Below are positions 17,382 to 26,263 of a stretch of 64,000 bases of DNA, in pieces; the first letter of the stretch is position 1, and each line of letters begins with the position of its first letter. The notes beneath the pieces are model-generated. The model was not told the DNA's origin and did no database searches. It worked only from the letters and a program-made list of their open reading frames with translations. The stretch is from Kribbella soli (GTDB lineage: Bacteria; Actinomycetota; Actinomycetes; Propionibacteriales; Kribbellaceae). The translations under genes were made by a program, and so were the position numbers. The stretch spans positions 620,001 through 684,000 of the forward strand of contig NZ_SJJZ01000005.1 of NCBI RefSeq assembly GCF_004331345.1, read 5' to 3'.

Positions 17382-19031
17382 ATGGCGAAGGAACTGCGAT
17401 TCAACACGGACGCGCGACGGTTGCTCGAATCCGGGGTGAACGCGCTCGCGGACGCGATCAAGGTGACGCTCGGGCCGAAAGGCCGCAACGCGGTGCTGGA
17501 GAAGCTCACCGGCCCGCCGACCATCACCAACGACGGTGTCACGATCGCGCGGGAGATCCAGCTGCGCGAGCCGTTCGCCAACATGGGCGCCCAGTTGGTG
17601 AAGGAAGTCGCGATGAAGACCAACGGTGTGGTCGGCGACGGCACCACCACCGCGACCGTGCTCGCCCAGGCGATGGTCCGCGAAGGACTGCGCGAGGTCG
17701 ACGCCGGCGCGAACCCGATGCGGGTACGGCGCGGCATCGAGCAGACCGTGCCGGTCGTGATCGAGACGCTGCGGAGCTGGGCCGTCGAGGTCGGCGGCCG
17801 GGACGAGCTGCGGCACATCGCGACCTTGGCGGCCAGCGACGACGAGACCATCGGCGCGGTGATCGCGGACGCGGTCGACTGGGTCGGGCGCAACGGCGTC
17901 GTCACCACCGAGGAGTCCGACACGCTCGGGATGTCGGTGGAGGTTGTCGACGGCATCGAGTTCGACCACGGGTACGTGTCGGCGTACATGGTCACCGACC
18001 GGGAGCGGATGGAGACCGTTTACGACAACCCGGTGATCCTGCTGACGAACAAGAAGATCACCCAGGTGCAGGACATCATGCCGACCGTCGAGCTCGCCAA
18101 GCGCGCGGATCGTCCGCTCGTCGTACTGGCCGAGGACGTCGACGGGCCGGCCTTGCAGTTGCTGGTCGGCGGCAACATGCACAACACGATGCGGTCCGTC
18201 GTCGTGCACGCTCCCGGCTTCGGGCACCGCCGGATCGCGGAGCTGGAGGACCTCGCCACCGCGCTGGGCGGCACCGTGATCGCGAAGGACACCGGCCTCG
18301 ACCTGCACGAGGTCAGCAGGGACCACCTGGGCTCCTGCGACCGGATCACGATCACCGAGAACAGCACCACGATCGTCGGCGGTCACGGCGACGCGTCCCT
18401 GGTGGAGGCGCGGATCGCCCAGCTGGAGACGCAGTTCGAGCGGGCCAAGATCGACGCCGACCAGGACAGTCTGCAACTGCGGATGGCGCGGCTGGCCGGC
18501 AAGGTCGCGGTGATCCGGGTCGGCGGCGCGACGAGCGTCGAGCTGAAGGAACGGATGCTGCGGGTCGACGACTCGCTGGCCGCGACCCGCGCCGCACTCG
18601 AGGAGGGTGTCCTCGCCGGCGGCGGAACCGCCCTGGTCCAGGCACAGGCAGCGTTGTCGGAGCCGGAGCTGACCGGCGACGAGGCGATCGGCCGGGAGAT
18701 CGTCCGGCGGGCGCTGCCGGAACCGCTGCGGTGGATCGCGATCAACGCCGGCTACGACGGCGACGAAGTGGTCGCCCAGGTCGCCGGACTACCGCGCGGC
18801 CACGGCTTCAACGCGCTCACCGGCCGGTACGGCGACATGGTCGCCGAGGCGGTCATCGACCCGCTGAAGGTCACCCGGGCAGCGCTCGAGAGCGCGGCCT
18901 CGATCGCGGCGCTGCTGATCACCACCGAGACCGCGGTCGTCGAGGAGATCCTCGGCAACCCCGGCGCGATCATGGCGCCCGGCTTCGGCGATCTCGCCGA
19001 GGGCATGGTCCGGCCGTCCAACATCTACTGA
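17382..19031 (+). CDS. mimG: GroEL-like chaperonin of the monooxygenase operon
   Basis: A 549-residue type I chaperonin. The ATP-binding signatures are complete (VTLGPKGRNAVLE, GDGTTTATVLAQ, VLAGGGTALVQA). The C-terminus is GFGDLAEGMVRPSNIY rather than the Gly-Gly-Met tail of housekeeping GroEL, and no groES gene is adjacent. In mycobacteria the equivalent MimG is required for soluble, active MimA. This copy is therefore probably a client-specific chaperonin, not the general one. It starts 19 bases after the dehydrogenase stop, preceded by AAGGTGG. Confidence 0.93.
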   Translation: MAKELRFNTDARRLLESGVNALADAIKVTLGPKGRNAVLEKLTGPPTITNDGVTIAREIQLREPFANMGAQLVKEVAMKTNGVVGDGTTTATVLAQAMVREGLREVDAGANPMRVRRGIEQTVPVVIETLRSWAVEVGGRDELRHIATLAASDDETIGAVIADAVDWVGRNGVVTTEESDTLGMSVEVVDGIEFDHGYVSAYMVTDRERMETVYDNPVILLTNKKITQVQDIMPTVELAKRADRPLVVLAEDVDGPALQLLVGGNMHNTMRSVVVHAPGFGHRRIAELEDLATALGGTVIAKDTGLDLHEVSRDHLGSCDRITITENSTTIVGGHGDASLVEARIAQLETQFERAKIDADQDSLQLRMARLAGKVAVIRVGGATSVELKERMLRVDDSLAATRAALEEGVLAGGGTALVQAQAALSEPELTGDEAIGREIVRRALPEPLRWIAINAGYDGDEVVAQVAGLPRGHGFNALTGRYGDMVAEAVIDPLKVTRAALESAASIAALLITTETAVVEEILGNPGAIMAPGFGDLAEGMVRPSNIY

Positions 19032-19043
19032 GCGGAGCGCACC

Positions 19044-19247
19044 ATGGACGAGCGACGGCACCAGTTGCTGGAAACCTTTCTGCACCGGGTTCTCGGTGTC
19101 GGCCTCGACGAGGTGCACGACGAGGCCGTCGTACTCGCGCAGGGTCTGAGCGACCGGCTCGAGGACCTCATCGATGCCGCGCTCGGGTACCCGACCCGGG
19201 ACCCGCACGGGACGCCGATCGAACCCAGGGCCCACGTGGACGCATGA
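19044..19247 (+). CDS. Small 67-residue protein in the mim operon
   Basis: A short, acidic, probably helical protein (MDERRHQLLETFLHRVLGVG) with no signal peptide or membrane segment and no recognised family. It starts 12 bases after mimG with a GCGGAG ribosome-binding site. Its stop overlaps the next start codon (ATGA), which supports it being translated. Position suggests a partner of the chaperonin or of the ArsR-type regulator, but nothing in its sequence proves that. Confidence 0.55.
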   Translation: MDERRHQLLETFLHRVLGVGLDEVHDEAVVLAQGLSDRLEDLIDAALGYPTRDPHGTPIEPRAHVDA

Positions 19248-19660
19248 TCGAGCCGACCTCGCCACAGCTCGCCACCGCGGCCAGGACGTTCGGCCTGTTG
19301 CTGGCGCCGGTCCGACTGCACCTGGTCGCGTTGGCGAGTTGTGGCGAGTACGACGTCGGCACGCTGGCTGCCCGGGTGGGCGTCAGCGTGCCGACGGCGA
19401 GTCAGCACCTGGCCAAACTCCGCCTCGCCGGCCTGGTCACCGCCCGACGAGAGGGCCGCCGGCAGTTCTACACCGTCCAGGACCCCCACGTGATCGCACT
19501 GGTCGAGCAGATCTTTGCTCACGTGGCTCCCGACGGCTCCCTCGCGCCGGACCCGCCCAGGCTGGGAGCTGCAGGTTTTCCCTTGCCTGTTGCGGAGCGC
19601 GACCAATTACTTCCGTGGCCGATGCAACGGACGTATGGTCTCCGCGGCTCTGTGCGTTGA
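19244..19660 (+). CDS. ArsR-family winged-helix regulator
   Basis: A 138-residue DNA-binding protein. A winged helix spans about residues 10-85: LLLAPVRLHLVALASCGEYDVGTLAARVGV, then the recognition helix VPTASQHLAKLRLAGLV and the wing RREGRRQFYTV. No ArsR-type metal cysteine pair (ELCVCDL) is seen, so the signal is unknown. The last 30 residues are proline-rich and may be poorly structured. It closes the mim operon and could give feedback control in addition to MimR. The start at 19244 overlaps the previous stop. Confidence 0.8.
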   Translation: MIEPTSPQLATAARTFGLLLAPVRLHLVALASCGEYDVGTLAARVGVSVPTASQHLAKLRLAGLVTARREGRRQFYTVQDPHVIALVEQIFAHVAPDGSLAPDPPRLGAAGFPLPVAERDQLLPWPMQRTYGLRGSVR

Positions 19661-19722
19661 CCCAGGGCTACGGGAGCGCCGCCTAGGGACGGCGACCCGC
19701 CAAGAAACATCCGGAGTACGTC

Positions 19723-22398
19723 ATGCGAATCTCGCTGGCCACACGCACCCGCAAAGTTATAGCCGGCGGCCTGGGGGCCGTCCTGATCGCAGCCGGGATC
19801 GGCGGCTACGCCGGCCGCTATGAGCTGAAGGAAGAGTGGCTCAAGCACCAATGGGCCGGCCGGCACTACAACGCCGCCGTGATGGAGAAGGCCTTGATGA
19901 TCGCCGGCGGCAACCCGTCGGAGATGCAGAGCGAGTCCAAGGAAGCCTTCACGATCGCCGACGAGTTCGAGCAGGCCAGGACCGCACCGGGCGGCATCGT
20001 CGCCCCGGGCGCGTACTCGGCCGCGTTCGCCCAGCTCACGGCGCTCCCGCACACCGCAGGGACCTGGCACGACGTCACCAGAGTCCCGTACGACGCCGAT
20101 GACGCCCGCTACCGTGACTGGTACTCCAACTCCAGTGGCGGCGCCGGCTACGTCACCGGCCGCATCACCGGCCTGGCGGCCGACAACGCCGACCACGTGT
20201 ACGCGGCCGGCGCGAACGGGGGTGTGTGGCGCTCCACCTCGGGCGGTGGCAACTGGACTCCGCTCAGCGATTCGCTGCCGTCTCTCAGCGGCGGCGACCT
20301 GCAGCTCGCAGGTGACGGCTCGCTCTGGTACGCGACGGGCGAGGCGAACACCGGCGGTACGTCGTATGTCGGATCAGGTGTCTACCGTCTCGCGAACCCG
20401 GTGACCGGCACCTATTCGCCGTCCGACCGGGTCGGCGGCAAGGAACTGGAGTCGACCACCGTCGGCCGGCTGCGGTGGGGTGGCGGGCAGGTGTTCGCTG
20501 CGACGAACCGCGGCGTCTGGTACCACGACGCGTCGACCACCGCGGGCGCCTGGAAGGTCGCCTACTACCCGAACCCGGACTTCATGCCGGAGATCAAGGA
20601 CGACGCCGGCAACGTGCTGGTGCCGGCCGGCAGTCAGACCGGTGGCGCGACGAACGCGGCGTACAAGAACATCGTCAACGACATCGCGATCGATCCGAAG
20701 AACCCCAAGCACCTGATCGCTGCCATCGGCTGGCGCTCGGGCGACACCTACAACGGGTTCTACGAGACCAACGACTACACCGCCGGGCCGTCGAGCTGGA
20801 AGCGGCTGAGCGTGGTGCTGGGCGGCATCAAGAACAGCACCGATGTCGGCTACACGACGTTCGCGTTCAGCAAGACCGGTGACCGCCTGTACGCGCTCGT
20901 GCAGCAGCCGAGCAAGATCAACGGCAGCACGAGCCTGGCCGGCATCTTCGTCTCCAAGACCGGCAGCCCGTCCGGTCCGTGGAACAAGATCGCCGATCCG
21001 CAGATCCTGCACAACAGCGGCTCGGCACTGGACCGCAAGGGGTACGCCGTCGGCGTGCAGGCCTGGTACAACCAGTTCCTGACCGTTGATCCGGCCAACG
21101 CCGACCACGTGTGGGCGGGCCTGGAAGAAGTGTTCGAGACGACCGACGCGGGATCGCACTGGGCGACCGTCGGGCCGTACTGGAACTTCGGCTTCTCGTG
21201 CTGGAACATCGACGACACCAAGAACACCTGTCCGATGGCGCCGCACTCCGACCAGCACTCGGTCGCCGTGGGTACGTCGGGCGGCAAGCCGGTCGTCTTC
21301 GTCGGCAACGACGGCGGCATCTACAAGCGTCCGGTGAACGGGCAGGTCAACGCCAACCACAACGGCACCGACTGGTCCTCGCTGACGGCGGACGGCACCA
21401 TGGACGCCCTGCAGTACTACTCGGTGTCGGTCGGCAAGGACACCAAGAACGGTGGCGTGGTGGTGTCCGGCGGCCTGCAGGACAACGGCGTCTCGAACCT
21501 GTTCGGAGTGCAGCCGAACGGCGGCGACACCGACACCAAGATGGGCTCGAACTTCGGCGGTGACGGCGGCGACGGCGCGGCCGATCCACAGAACGGCTGC
21601 AACCAGCTGCAGGAGTACGTCGCCCTGGCCGTCAAGATCACCAACAACTGCGCGCTGAACAAGGGCGCGTTGAGTGCGGCCGAGGCGAGCTCGTGGAGCC
21701 TGGACCCGGGTGACCCGAGCCCGCGGTTCATCGCCCCGATCGCGATCGACTCCGCGAACTCCAACGGCTTCATCGCGGGTGGGCAGTACGTCTACACGTC
21801 CACCAAGGGCTGGGGCATGCGGAGCGCCTCCGAGTGGACCAAGGCCTTCGACCTCGGCGCCGGACACTCGGCAACGGCGGTCGCGATGCGCGGCGGCGTC
21901 GGCTGGGTCAGCTGGTGCGGACCGTGCAACAACGACGGCTTCGCCCGCGGTCTGGCCACCAACTCGGGCGGCACCTGGCACCAGGTGAGCCTGCCGGCCG
22001 GCTTCCCGAACCGCTACCTCGCCGGCGTCGGGATCGATCCGGCCAACGGGCAGCACGCGTACGTCGCCGTGAACGGCTTCTCGCGCCGCTTCACCGAAGG
22101 CCCGGGTGCGGGCGTCGGCCACGTCTACGAGACCAAGGACGGCGGCACGACCTGGTCGGACATCTCGGCGAACCTGCCGGACATCCCGACCAGCGCGGTC
22201 AAGCAACTGGCCAACGGCGCGCTGGTGGTCGGGTCCGACCTAGCCACCTTCTACCGCGCGCCCGGCGCGACCAACTGGCAGGTCCTGGGCACCGGCCTGC
22301 CCACCACAACGGTCATGGACATCGAGTCCGGCCCCGACGGCAACATCTACGCGGCAACCCACGGCCGCGGCATCTGGAGCATCACCCCGCCCGCCTGA
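19723..22398 (+). CDS. Secreted beta-propeller (BNR/YVTN-like) protein
   Basis: An 891-residue exported protein. The N-terminus has a basic stretch and one hydrophobic segment (about residues 12-30), acting as a signal peptide or anchor. The rest consists of recurring propeller-blade motifs: G-x-V-W-R-S-T-S-G-G, VFETTDAGSHW, VYETKDGGTTW, the repeated DP-x-N-x-x-H-x-x-A pattern and a final IYAATHGRGIW. Such tandem-propeller proteins include xyloglucanases, sortilin-like and sialidase-like proteins. No catalytic residues could be assigned, so enzymatic activity is not claimed. It has a free-standing context, with a strong hairpin just after the stop. Confidence 0.75.
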   Translation: MRISLATRTRKVIAGGLGAVLIAAGIGGYAGRYELKEEWLKHQWAGRHYNAAVMEKALMIAGGNPSEMQSESKEAFTIADEFEQARTAPGGIVAPGAYSAAFAQLTALPHTAGTWHDVTRVPYDADDARYRDWYSNSSGGAGYVTGRITGLAADNADHVYAAGANGGVWRSTSGGGNWTPLSDSLPSLSGGDLQLAGDGSLWYATGEANTGGTSYVGSGVYRLANPVTGTYSPSDRVGGKELESTTVGRLRWGGGQVFAATNRGVWYHDASTTAGAWKVAYYPNPDFMPEIKDDAGNVLVPAGSQTGGATNAAYKNIVNDIAIDPKNPKHLIAAIGWRSGDTYNGFYETNDYTAGPSSWKRLSVVLGGIKNSTDVGYTTFAFSKTGDRLYALVQQPSKINGSTSLAGIFVSKTGSPSGPWNKIADPQILHNSGSALDRKGYAVGVQAWYNQFLTVDPANADHVWAGLEEVFETTDAGSHWATVGPYWNFGFSCWNIDDTKNTCPMAPHSDQHSVAVGTSGGKPVVFVGNDGGIYKRPVNGQVNANHNGTDWSSLTADGTMDALQYYSVSVGKDTKNGGVVVSGGLQDNGVSNLFGVQPNGGDTDTKMGSNFGGDGGDGAADPQNGCNQLQEYVALAVKITNNCALNKGALSAAEASSWSLDPGDPSPRFIAPIAIDSANSNGFIAGGQYVYTSTKGWGMRSASEWTKAFDLGAGHSATAVAMRGGVGWVSWCGPCNNDGFARGLATNSGGTWHQVSLPAGFPNRYLAGVGIDPANGQHAYVAVNGFSRRFTEGPGAGVGHVYETKDGGTTWSDISANLPDIPTSAVKQLANGALVVGSDLATFYRAPGATNWQVLGTGLPTTTVMDIESGPDGNIYAATHGRGIWSITPPA

Positions 22399-22399
22399 T

Positions 22400-22460
22400 C
22401 ACTTTGAGCACCCACCAACCATTGTTCGGCCAGGATTTTGGTTGGTGGGTGCACAAAGTG
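22400..22460. terminator. Bidirectional 21-bp hairpin
   Basis: Arms 22400-22420 and 22440-22460 pair over 21 bp with one mismatch and a 19-base loop. It sits between two convergent genes ending at 22398 and 22465, so it can terminate both. The outer stem contains CTTTG-GCACC sequence shared with the hairpin at 51900-51952. Confidence 0.8.
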
Positions 22461-22464
22461 CGGT

Positions 22465-23985
22465 TCAGGTCGTGCGGTGGGTTCCGCAGCATCCGCCCGC
22501 CGCGAGGGTCGCGGTGGTTGGCGGCTCCTTCACTGCCGCCTCGACGTCGGAGAGGAGTTGCTCGCGCTGAGCGGGGCCGATCACGCGGCCTCGCGTGACG
22601 ACGGTGTGGATGCGCCGGGTGTTGCGGATGTCGGTCAGCGGATCGGCGTCGAGTACGACGAGATCCGCGATCTTGCGTGGCTGCACTGCACCTGTCTCTG
22701 ATCCGAGGAACTTGGCCGGCTCCACGGTCGCGGCGTACAGGGCCTGACGCGGCGTGGCCCCGGCGTCGACGAGGTGCGCGAGTTCTTCGTGCAGAGCGAA
22801 TCCCGGCACCGAGTACGGCGTACCTGTATCGGTCCCGGCCAGGATCGGTACGTCGTGCGCGAGCAACTCACGGACGAACCGCTGCCGCCACGCCCACATC
22901 TGGCGCTGGTGCGAGATCTCCTCCGCGGTGCGGTTGGCCGCGTACAGGTTCTGGATCACGTAGTCGTAGGTGCCGATCGACTCCTCGCTCAGGTACTTCG
23001 CCAGCGACGGGTCGAGCTGGGTGTAGTCGATCTGGTCGAGCACGTTGTGCATGGTCAACGTCGGCGTGACCCGGGTCAGGTTGCGGCGGAGCGTCCCGAA
23101 CACGTCGGCGGCCCGCGACGGGCTGTAGGTGTTGGCAGCGATCCACTCGATCGGGTGCAGTTGGCGGAACCACGAGTTGTAGTCGCCGGTCGGCACCGTG
23201 ATCTCGAGCAGCATCCGCCGTACCTCGGCCTCTCGGGTCGATACCGCGAGCCCGAGCGAGTGGATGTGCTCGATGCTGCGCTGGCCCGCGTTGCTGACCT
23301 CCTTCGAGGAGACCTGGTCCGGGCCGTGGCCGTGCACGGTCAGACCCACCTTGCGGGCCTCGTCGATGATCGCGCGCCAGGACTCGCGGCTGAGGCGTGA
23401 GTACACCTTGACGAAGTCGGCACCCTCGGACTTCACCCGGCGTACGGCGGCCCGCGCGGAGTCGGCGTCGTCGACGACGATGACCTGGATCAGGTTCGGG
23501 TCCCACAGCGTCGGGTCGCCGTCGATGATGTTGCTCGCGACCACCATGCGCGGACCGAGCAAGGTGCCGGCCGCGATCCGGTCGCGCCAGTCGTACAGCA
23601 TCGGGTTCTGGCCGGACATCTCGCGGACGGTGGTCAGGCCGTTCGCCAGATAGAGAGGTGGCGACACGCGTTCGTCACCGAGGCTGTGGACGTGCATGTC
23701 GGCGAGCCCGGGGATGACGTACTTCCCGGGCAGGTTGAGTTCGACTGCGCCGCGGGGGACCGGGATCCGGCCGACGCCAATGATCCGGTCGCCGCTGATC
23801 AGTACGGTCTGGTGCCGGTCCCGGTGGCCGGTGGCGACGTCGATGACGGTGACGTCGGTGAGCGCGGTGATCCGGGTGGGTTTCAGCGCGGCCACCGACA
23901 GGGACGTCGAGGCGAAGGTGCCGCCGCCGAGCACGGCGGCTCCGGCGGCGGTACGGGCGAGGAACTGACGGCGAGAACTGTTCAT
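22465..23985 (-). CDS. Tat-exported metal-dependent amidohydrolase
   Basis: A 506-residue protein of the imidazolonepropionase-like amidohydrolase superfamily. The N-terminus has a Tat signal (SSRRQFLARTAAGAAVLGG), so it is exported folded. The metal-site motif is GLADMHVHSLG, and further conserved elements are GADFVKVYSR, VHGHGPDQ, SIEHIHSLG and LAGTDTGTPY. It resembles prolidase/Xaa-Pro-type or amide-hydrolysing enzymes of this group; the substrate is unknown. The ATG at 23985 follows GGAGGG. A GTG nine bases upstream would overlap that site and is less likely. Confidence 0.82.
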   Translation of the reverse strand: MNSSRRQFLARTAAGAAVLGGGTFASTSLSVAALKPTRITALTDVTVIDVATGHRDRHQTVLISGDRIIGVGRIPVPRGAVELNLPGKYVIPGLADMHVHSLGDERVSPPLYLANGLTTVREMSGQNPMLYDWRDRIAAGTLLGPRMVVASNIIDGDPTLWDPNLIQVIVVDDADSARAAVRRVKSEGADFVKVYSRLSRESWRAIIDEARKVGLTVHGHGPDQVSSKEVSNAGQRSIEHIHSLGLAVSTREAEVRRMLLEITVPTGDYNSWFRQLHPIEWIAANTYSPSRAADVFGTLRRNLTRVTPTLTMHNVLDQIDYTQLDPSLAKYLSEESIGTYDYVIQNLYAANRTAEEISHQRQMWAWRQRFVRELLAHDVPILAGTDTGTPYSVPGFALHEELAHLVDAGATPRQALYAATVEPAKFLGSETGAVQPRKIADLVVLDADPLTDIRNTRRIHTVVTRGRVIGPAQREQLLSDVEAAVKEPPTTATLAAGGCCGTHRTT

Positions 23986-24086
23986 GCCCTCCACTGTTGT
24001 CGAGCCGGGGCATCGGCGCAGGGGCTGCAGGCAGCCGGTCCCAGGTAGGGAAATGTCTACCGCGGCACGTACTCTTGGTGGCTGTT

Positions 24087-25559
24087 ATGCGTACTTATGA
24101 GGTCCGCACCTACGGGTGTCAGATGAATGTCCACGACTCCGAGCGCCTGCGCGGGCTGCTGGAGGACGCGGGCTATGTCCGCGCGCCCGAGGGTGACGAG
24201 GCCGATGTGGTCGTCTTCAACACGTGCGCGGTCCGGGAGAACGCCGACAACAAGCTGTACGGCAACCTCGGTCACCTGGCGCCGGTGAAGGCGCGCAAAC
24301 CCGGCATGCAGATCGCCGTGGGCGGCTGCCTGGCGCAGAAGGACAAGGCGTCCATCACGAAGAAGGCGCCGTGGGTCGACGTCGTCTTCGGGACCCACAA
24401 CATCGGCGCGCTGCCGGTGCTGCTGGAGCGGGCCCGGATCGAGCAGGAGTCGCAGGTCGAGATCCTCGAGTCGCTCGACGTGTTCCCGTCGACGCTGCCG
24501 ACCCGCCGCGAATCGCCGTACTCCGCCTGGGTGTCGGTGAGCGTCGGCTGCAACAACACCTGCACGTTCTGCATCGTGCCGGCGCTGCGCGGCCGCGAGA
24601 AGGACCGCCGGCCGGGCGAGATCCTCGCCGAGGTCGAGGCGCTGGTCGGCGAGGGCGTGCTCGAGGTGACGCTGCTCGGCCAGAACGTGAACTCGTACGG
24701 CGTGGAGTTCGGCGACCGGTATGCGTTCTCGAAGCTGCTCCGCGCGTGCGGGGAGATCGACGGGCTGGAGCGGGTCCGGTTCACGTCGCCGCACCCTCGG
24801 GACTTCACCGCCGACGTGATCGAGGCGATGGCCGAGACGCCGAACGTGATGCCTTCGCTGCACATGCCGCTGCAGTCGGGTTCGGACGCCGTTCTGAAGG
24901 CGATGCGGCGGTCGTACCGTCGGGATCGCTATTTGAAGATCATCGAGGATGTTCGGGCGGCGATGCCCGATGCGGCGATCACCACCGACATCATCGTCGG
25001 GTTCCCGGGCGAGAGCGAGGAGGACTTCCAGGGCACGCTCGACGTGGTCCGGCAGGCGCGGTTCGCGGGGGCGTTCACCTTCCAGTACTCGAAGCGTCCC
25101 GGGACGCCGGCCGAGTCGATGGAGGACCAGATCCCGCGCGACGTCGTCCAGGATCGGTACGAGCGGCTGGTCGCGCTGCAGGACGACATGGCGTGGGCGG
25201 AGAACAAGCTGGTCGTCGGCCGGTCGGTCGAGGTGCTCGTGGCCGAGGGGGAGGGGCGGAAGGACGCCGCCACCCATCGGCTCAGCGGTCGTGCAGCGGA
25301 CAACCGGCTCGTCCACTTCGCCGTACCGGAGGGTGTCGAGACGCCGCGACCGGGTGACGTGGCAACGGTCGAGGTCACGTACGCCGCTCCGCATCACCTG
25401 GTCGCGGACGTGTTCGGCGCCGTACGCCGGACGCGCGCCGGGGACGCGTGGCAGCGCACGCAGGATGCACCGGCCGGCCCGTCGGGCGTGATGCTCGGCA
25501 TGCCGACCGTCGGCGCCACGCCCCTCGAGCCGGCAGTCGGCGGCTGCCAGGTCGGATGA
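24087..25559 (+). CDS. miaB: tRNA-2-methylthio-N6-adenosine methylthiotransferase
   Basis: A 490-residue radical-SAM enzyme that adds the methylthio group to i6A37 of tRNAs, acting after MiaA. The UPF0004 domain has its three cluster cysteines at 11, 47 and 81. The radical-SAM motif C155-x3-C159-x2-C162 lies in VGCNNTCTFCIVPALRG, and a TRAM domain follows at about 370-440. The ATG at 24087 gives the family N-terminus MRTYEVRTYGCQMN; an upstream in-frame ATG would only add unrelated residues. The last 50 residues extend beyond the TRAM domain. It is coupled by ATGA to a phosphotransferase gene. Confidence 0.97.
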   Translation: MRTYEVRTYGCQMNVHDSERLRGLLEDAGYVRAPEGDEADVVVFNTCAVRENADNKLYGNLGHLAPVKARKPGMQIAVGGCLAQKDKASITKKAPWVDVVFGTHNIGALPVLLERARIEQESQVEILESLDVFPSTLPTRRESPYSAWVSVSVGCNNTCTFCIVPALRGREKDRRPGEILAEVEALVGEGVLEVTLLGQNVNSYGVEFGDRYAFSKLLRACGEIDGLERVRFTSPHPRDFTADVIEAMAETPNVMPSLHMPLQSGSDAVLKAMRRSYRRDRYLKIIEDVRAAMPDAAITTDIIVGFPGESEEDFQGTLDVVRQARFAGAFTFQYSKRPGTPAESMEDQIPRDVVQDRYERLVALQDDMAWAENKLVVGRSVEVLVAEGEGRKDAATHRLSGRAADNRLVHFAVPEGVETPRPGDVATVEVTYAAPHHLVADVFGAVRRTRAGDAWQRTQDAPAGPSGVMLGMPTVGATPLEPAVGGCQVG

Positions 25560-26263
25560 CGGACGAGTCCGCCGGATCGGATCGCGCGGCCCGCGGGGCA
25601 GCCTTCCTGCCGCCGGACGCCGAGCCGTTCGCGTTCGGCAGAGACGCGGACATCTACTCGATCGACGACGAGTGGGTGCTGCGGCGGTACCGCAACGGCC
25701 ATCCGGTCCGTGACGAGGCCGACTTCATGCGGCACGTGAGGCAGTACGGCTACCCGGTGCCTGCGGTACGCGACGTCGAGGGTGCGGACATGGTCCTGCA
25801 GCGGCTCGACGGGCCGACGCTCGGCGACGCCGCGATCGCGGGCGATCTCAGCGCGACCGAGATCGGCCTCATCCACGCCGACCTGCACCGCCGGCTGCAG
25901 GCGATCCCGGCCCCGAGCGGTACGCCGGATCTCGTCGTCGTGCACGGCGACCTGCATCCGCTGAACGTGATGGCCACCGCCGACGGCCCGGTCGTCATCG
26001 ACTGGCGGAACGCGGAGGAGGGCACCGCGGAGTTCGACGTCGCGATGACCGCGATCATCTTCGCCCAGGTCGCCCTCGACCCCGCCTACGAGAACCTCAC
26101 CGACCTGTTGCGCGACGCGCTCGCGACGTACCTGGCCAACTCGATCGACCCGACACCAGGGCTTCCCGACGCACTGGAGCGGCGCGGCAACAACCGGACG
26201 CTGACGCCCGCCGAGCTCGCACTCCTCCCCGCCCAGGAAGCCCTGATCCGGTCCCACCTCTAA
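25556..26263 (+). CDS. APH-family phosphotransferase
   Basis: A 235-residue protein with the aminoglycoside/choline-kinase fold. The Brenner-type catalytic loop is VVVHGDLHPLNVM (catalytic Asp, metal-binding Asn), followed by the DFG-like VVIDWRNAEEG. It is shorter than resistance enzymes (usually 260-300 residues), and the substrate is unknown. The ATG overlaps the miaB stop by four bases, so translation is coupled to miaB. Its 3' end overlaps the convergent metallophosphoesterase gene by four bases. Confidence 0.8.
   Translation: MTDESAGSDRAARGAAFLPPDAEPFAFGRDADIYSIDDEWVLRRYRNGHPVRDEADFMRHVRQYGYPVPAVRDVEGADMVLQRLDGPTLGDAAIAGDLSATEIGLIHADLHRRLQAIPAPSGTPDLVVVHGDLHPLNVMATADGPVVIDWRNAEEGTAEFDVAMTAIIFAQVALDPAYENLTDLLRDALATYLANSIDPTPGLPDALERRGNNRTLTPAELALLPAQEALIRSHL

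Noticed and set aside
20374..22206. A 610-codon minus-strand frame opposite the beta-propeller gene
   Set aside because: The propeller protein has a signal sequence and repeated motifs; the opposite frame has none.
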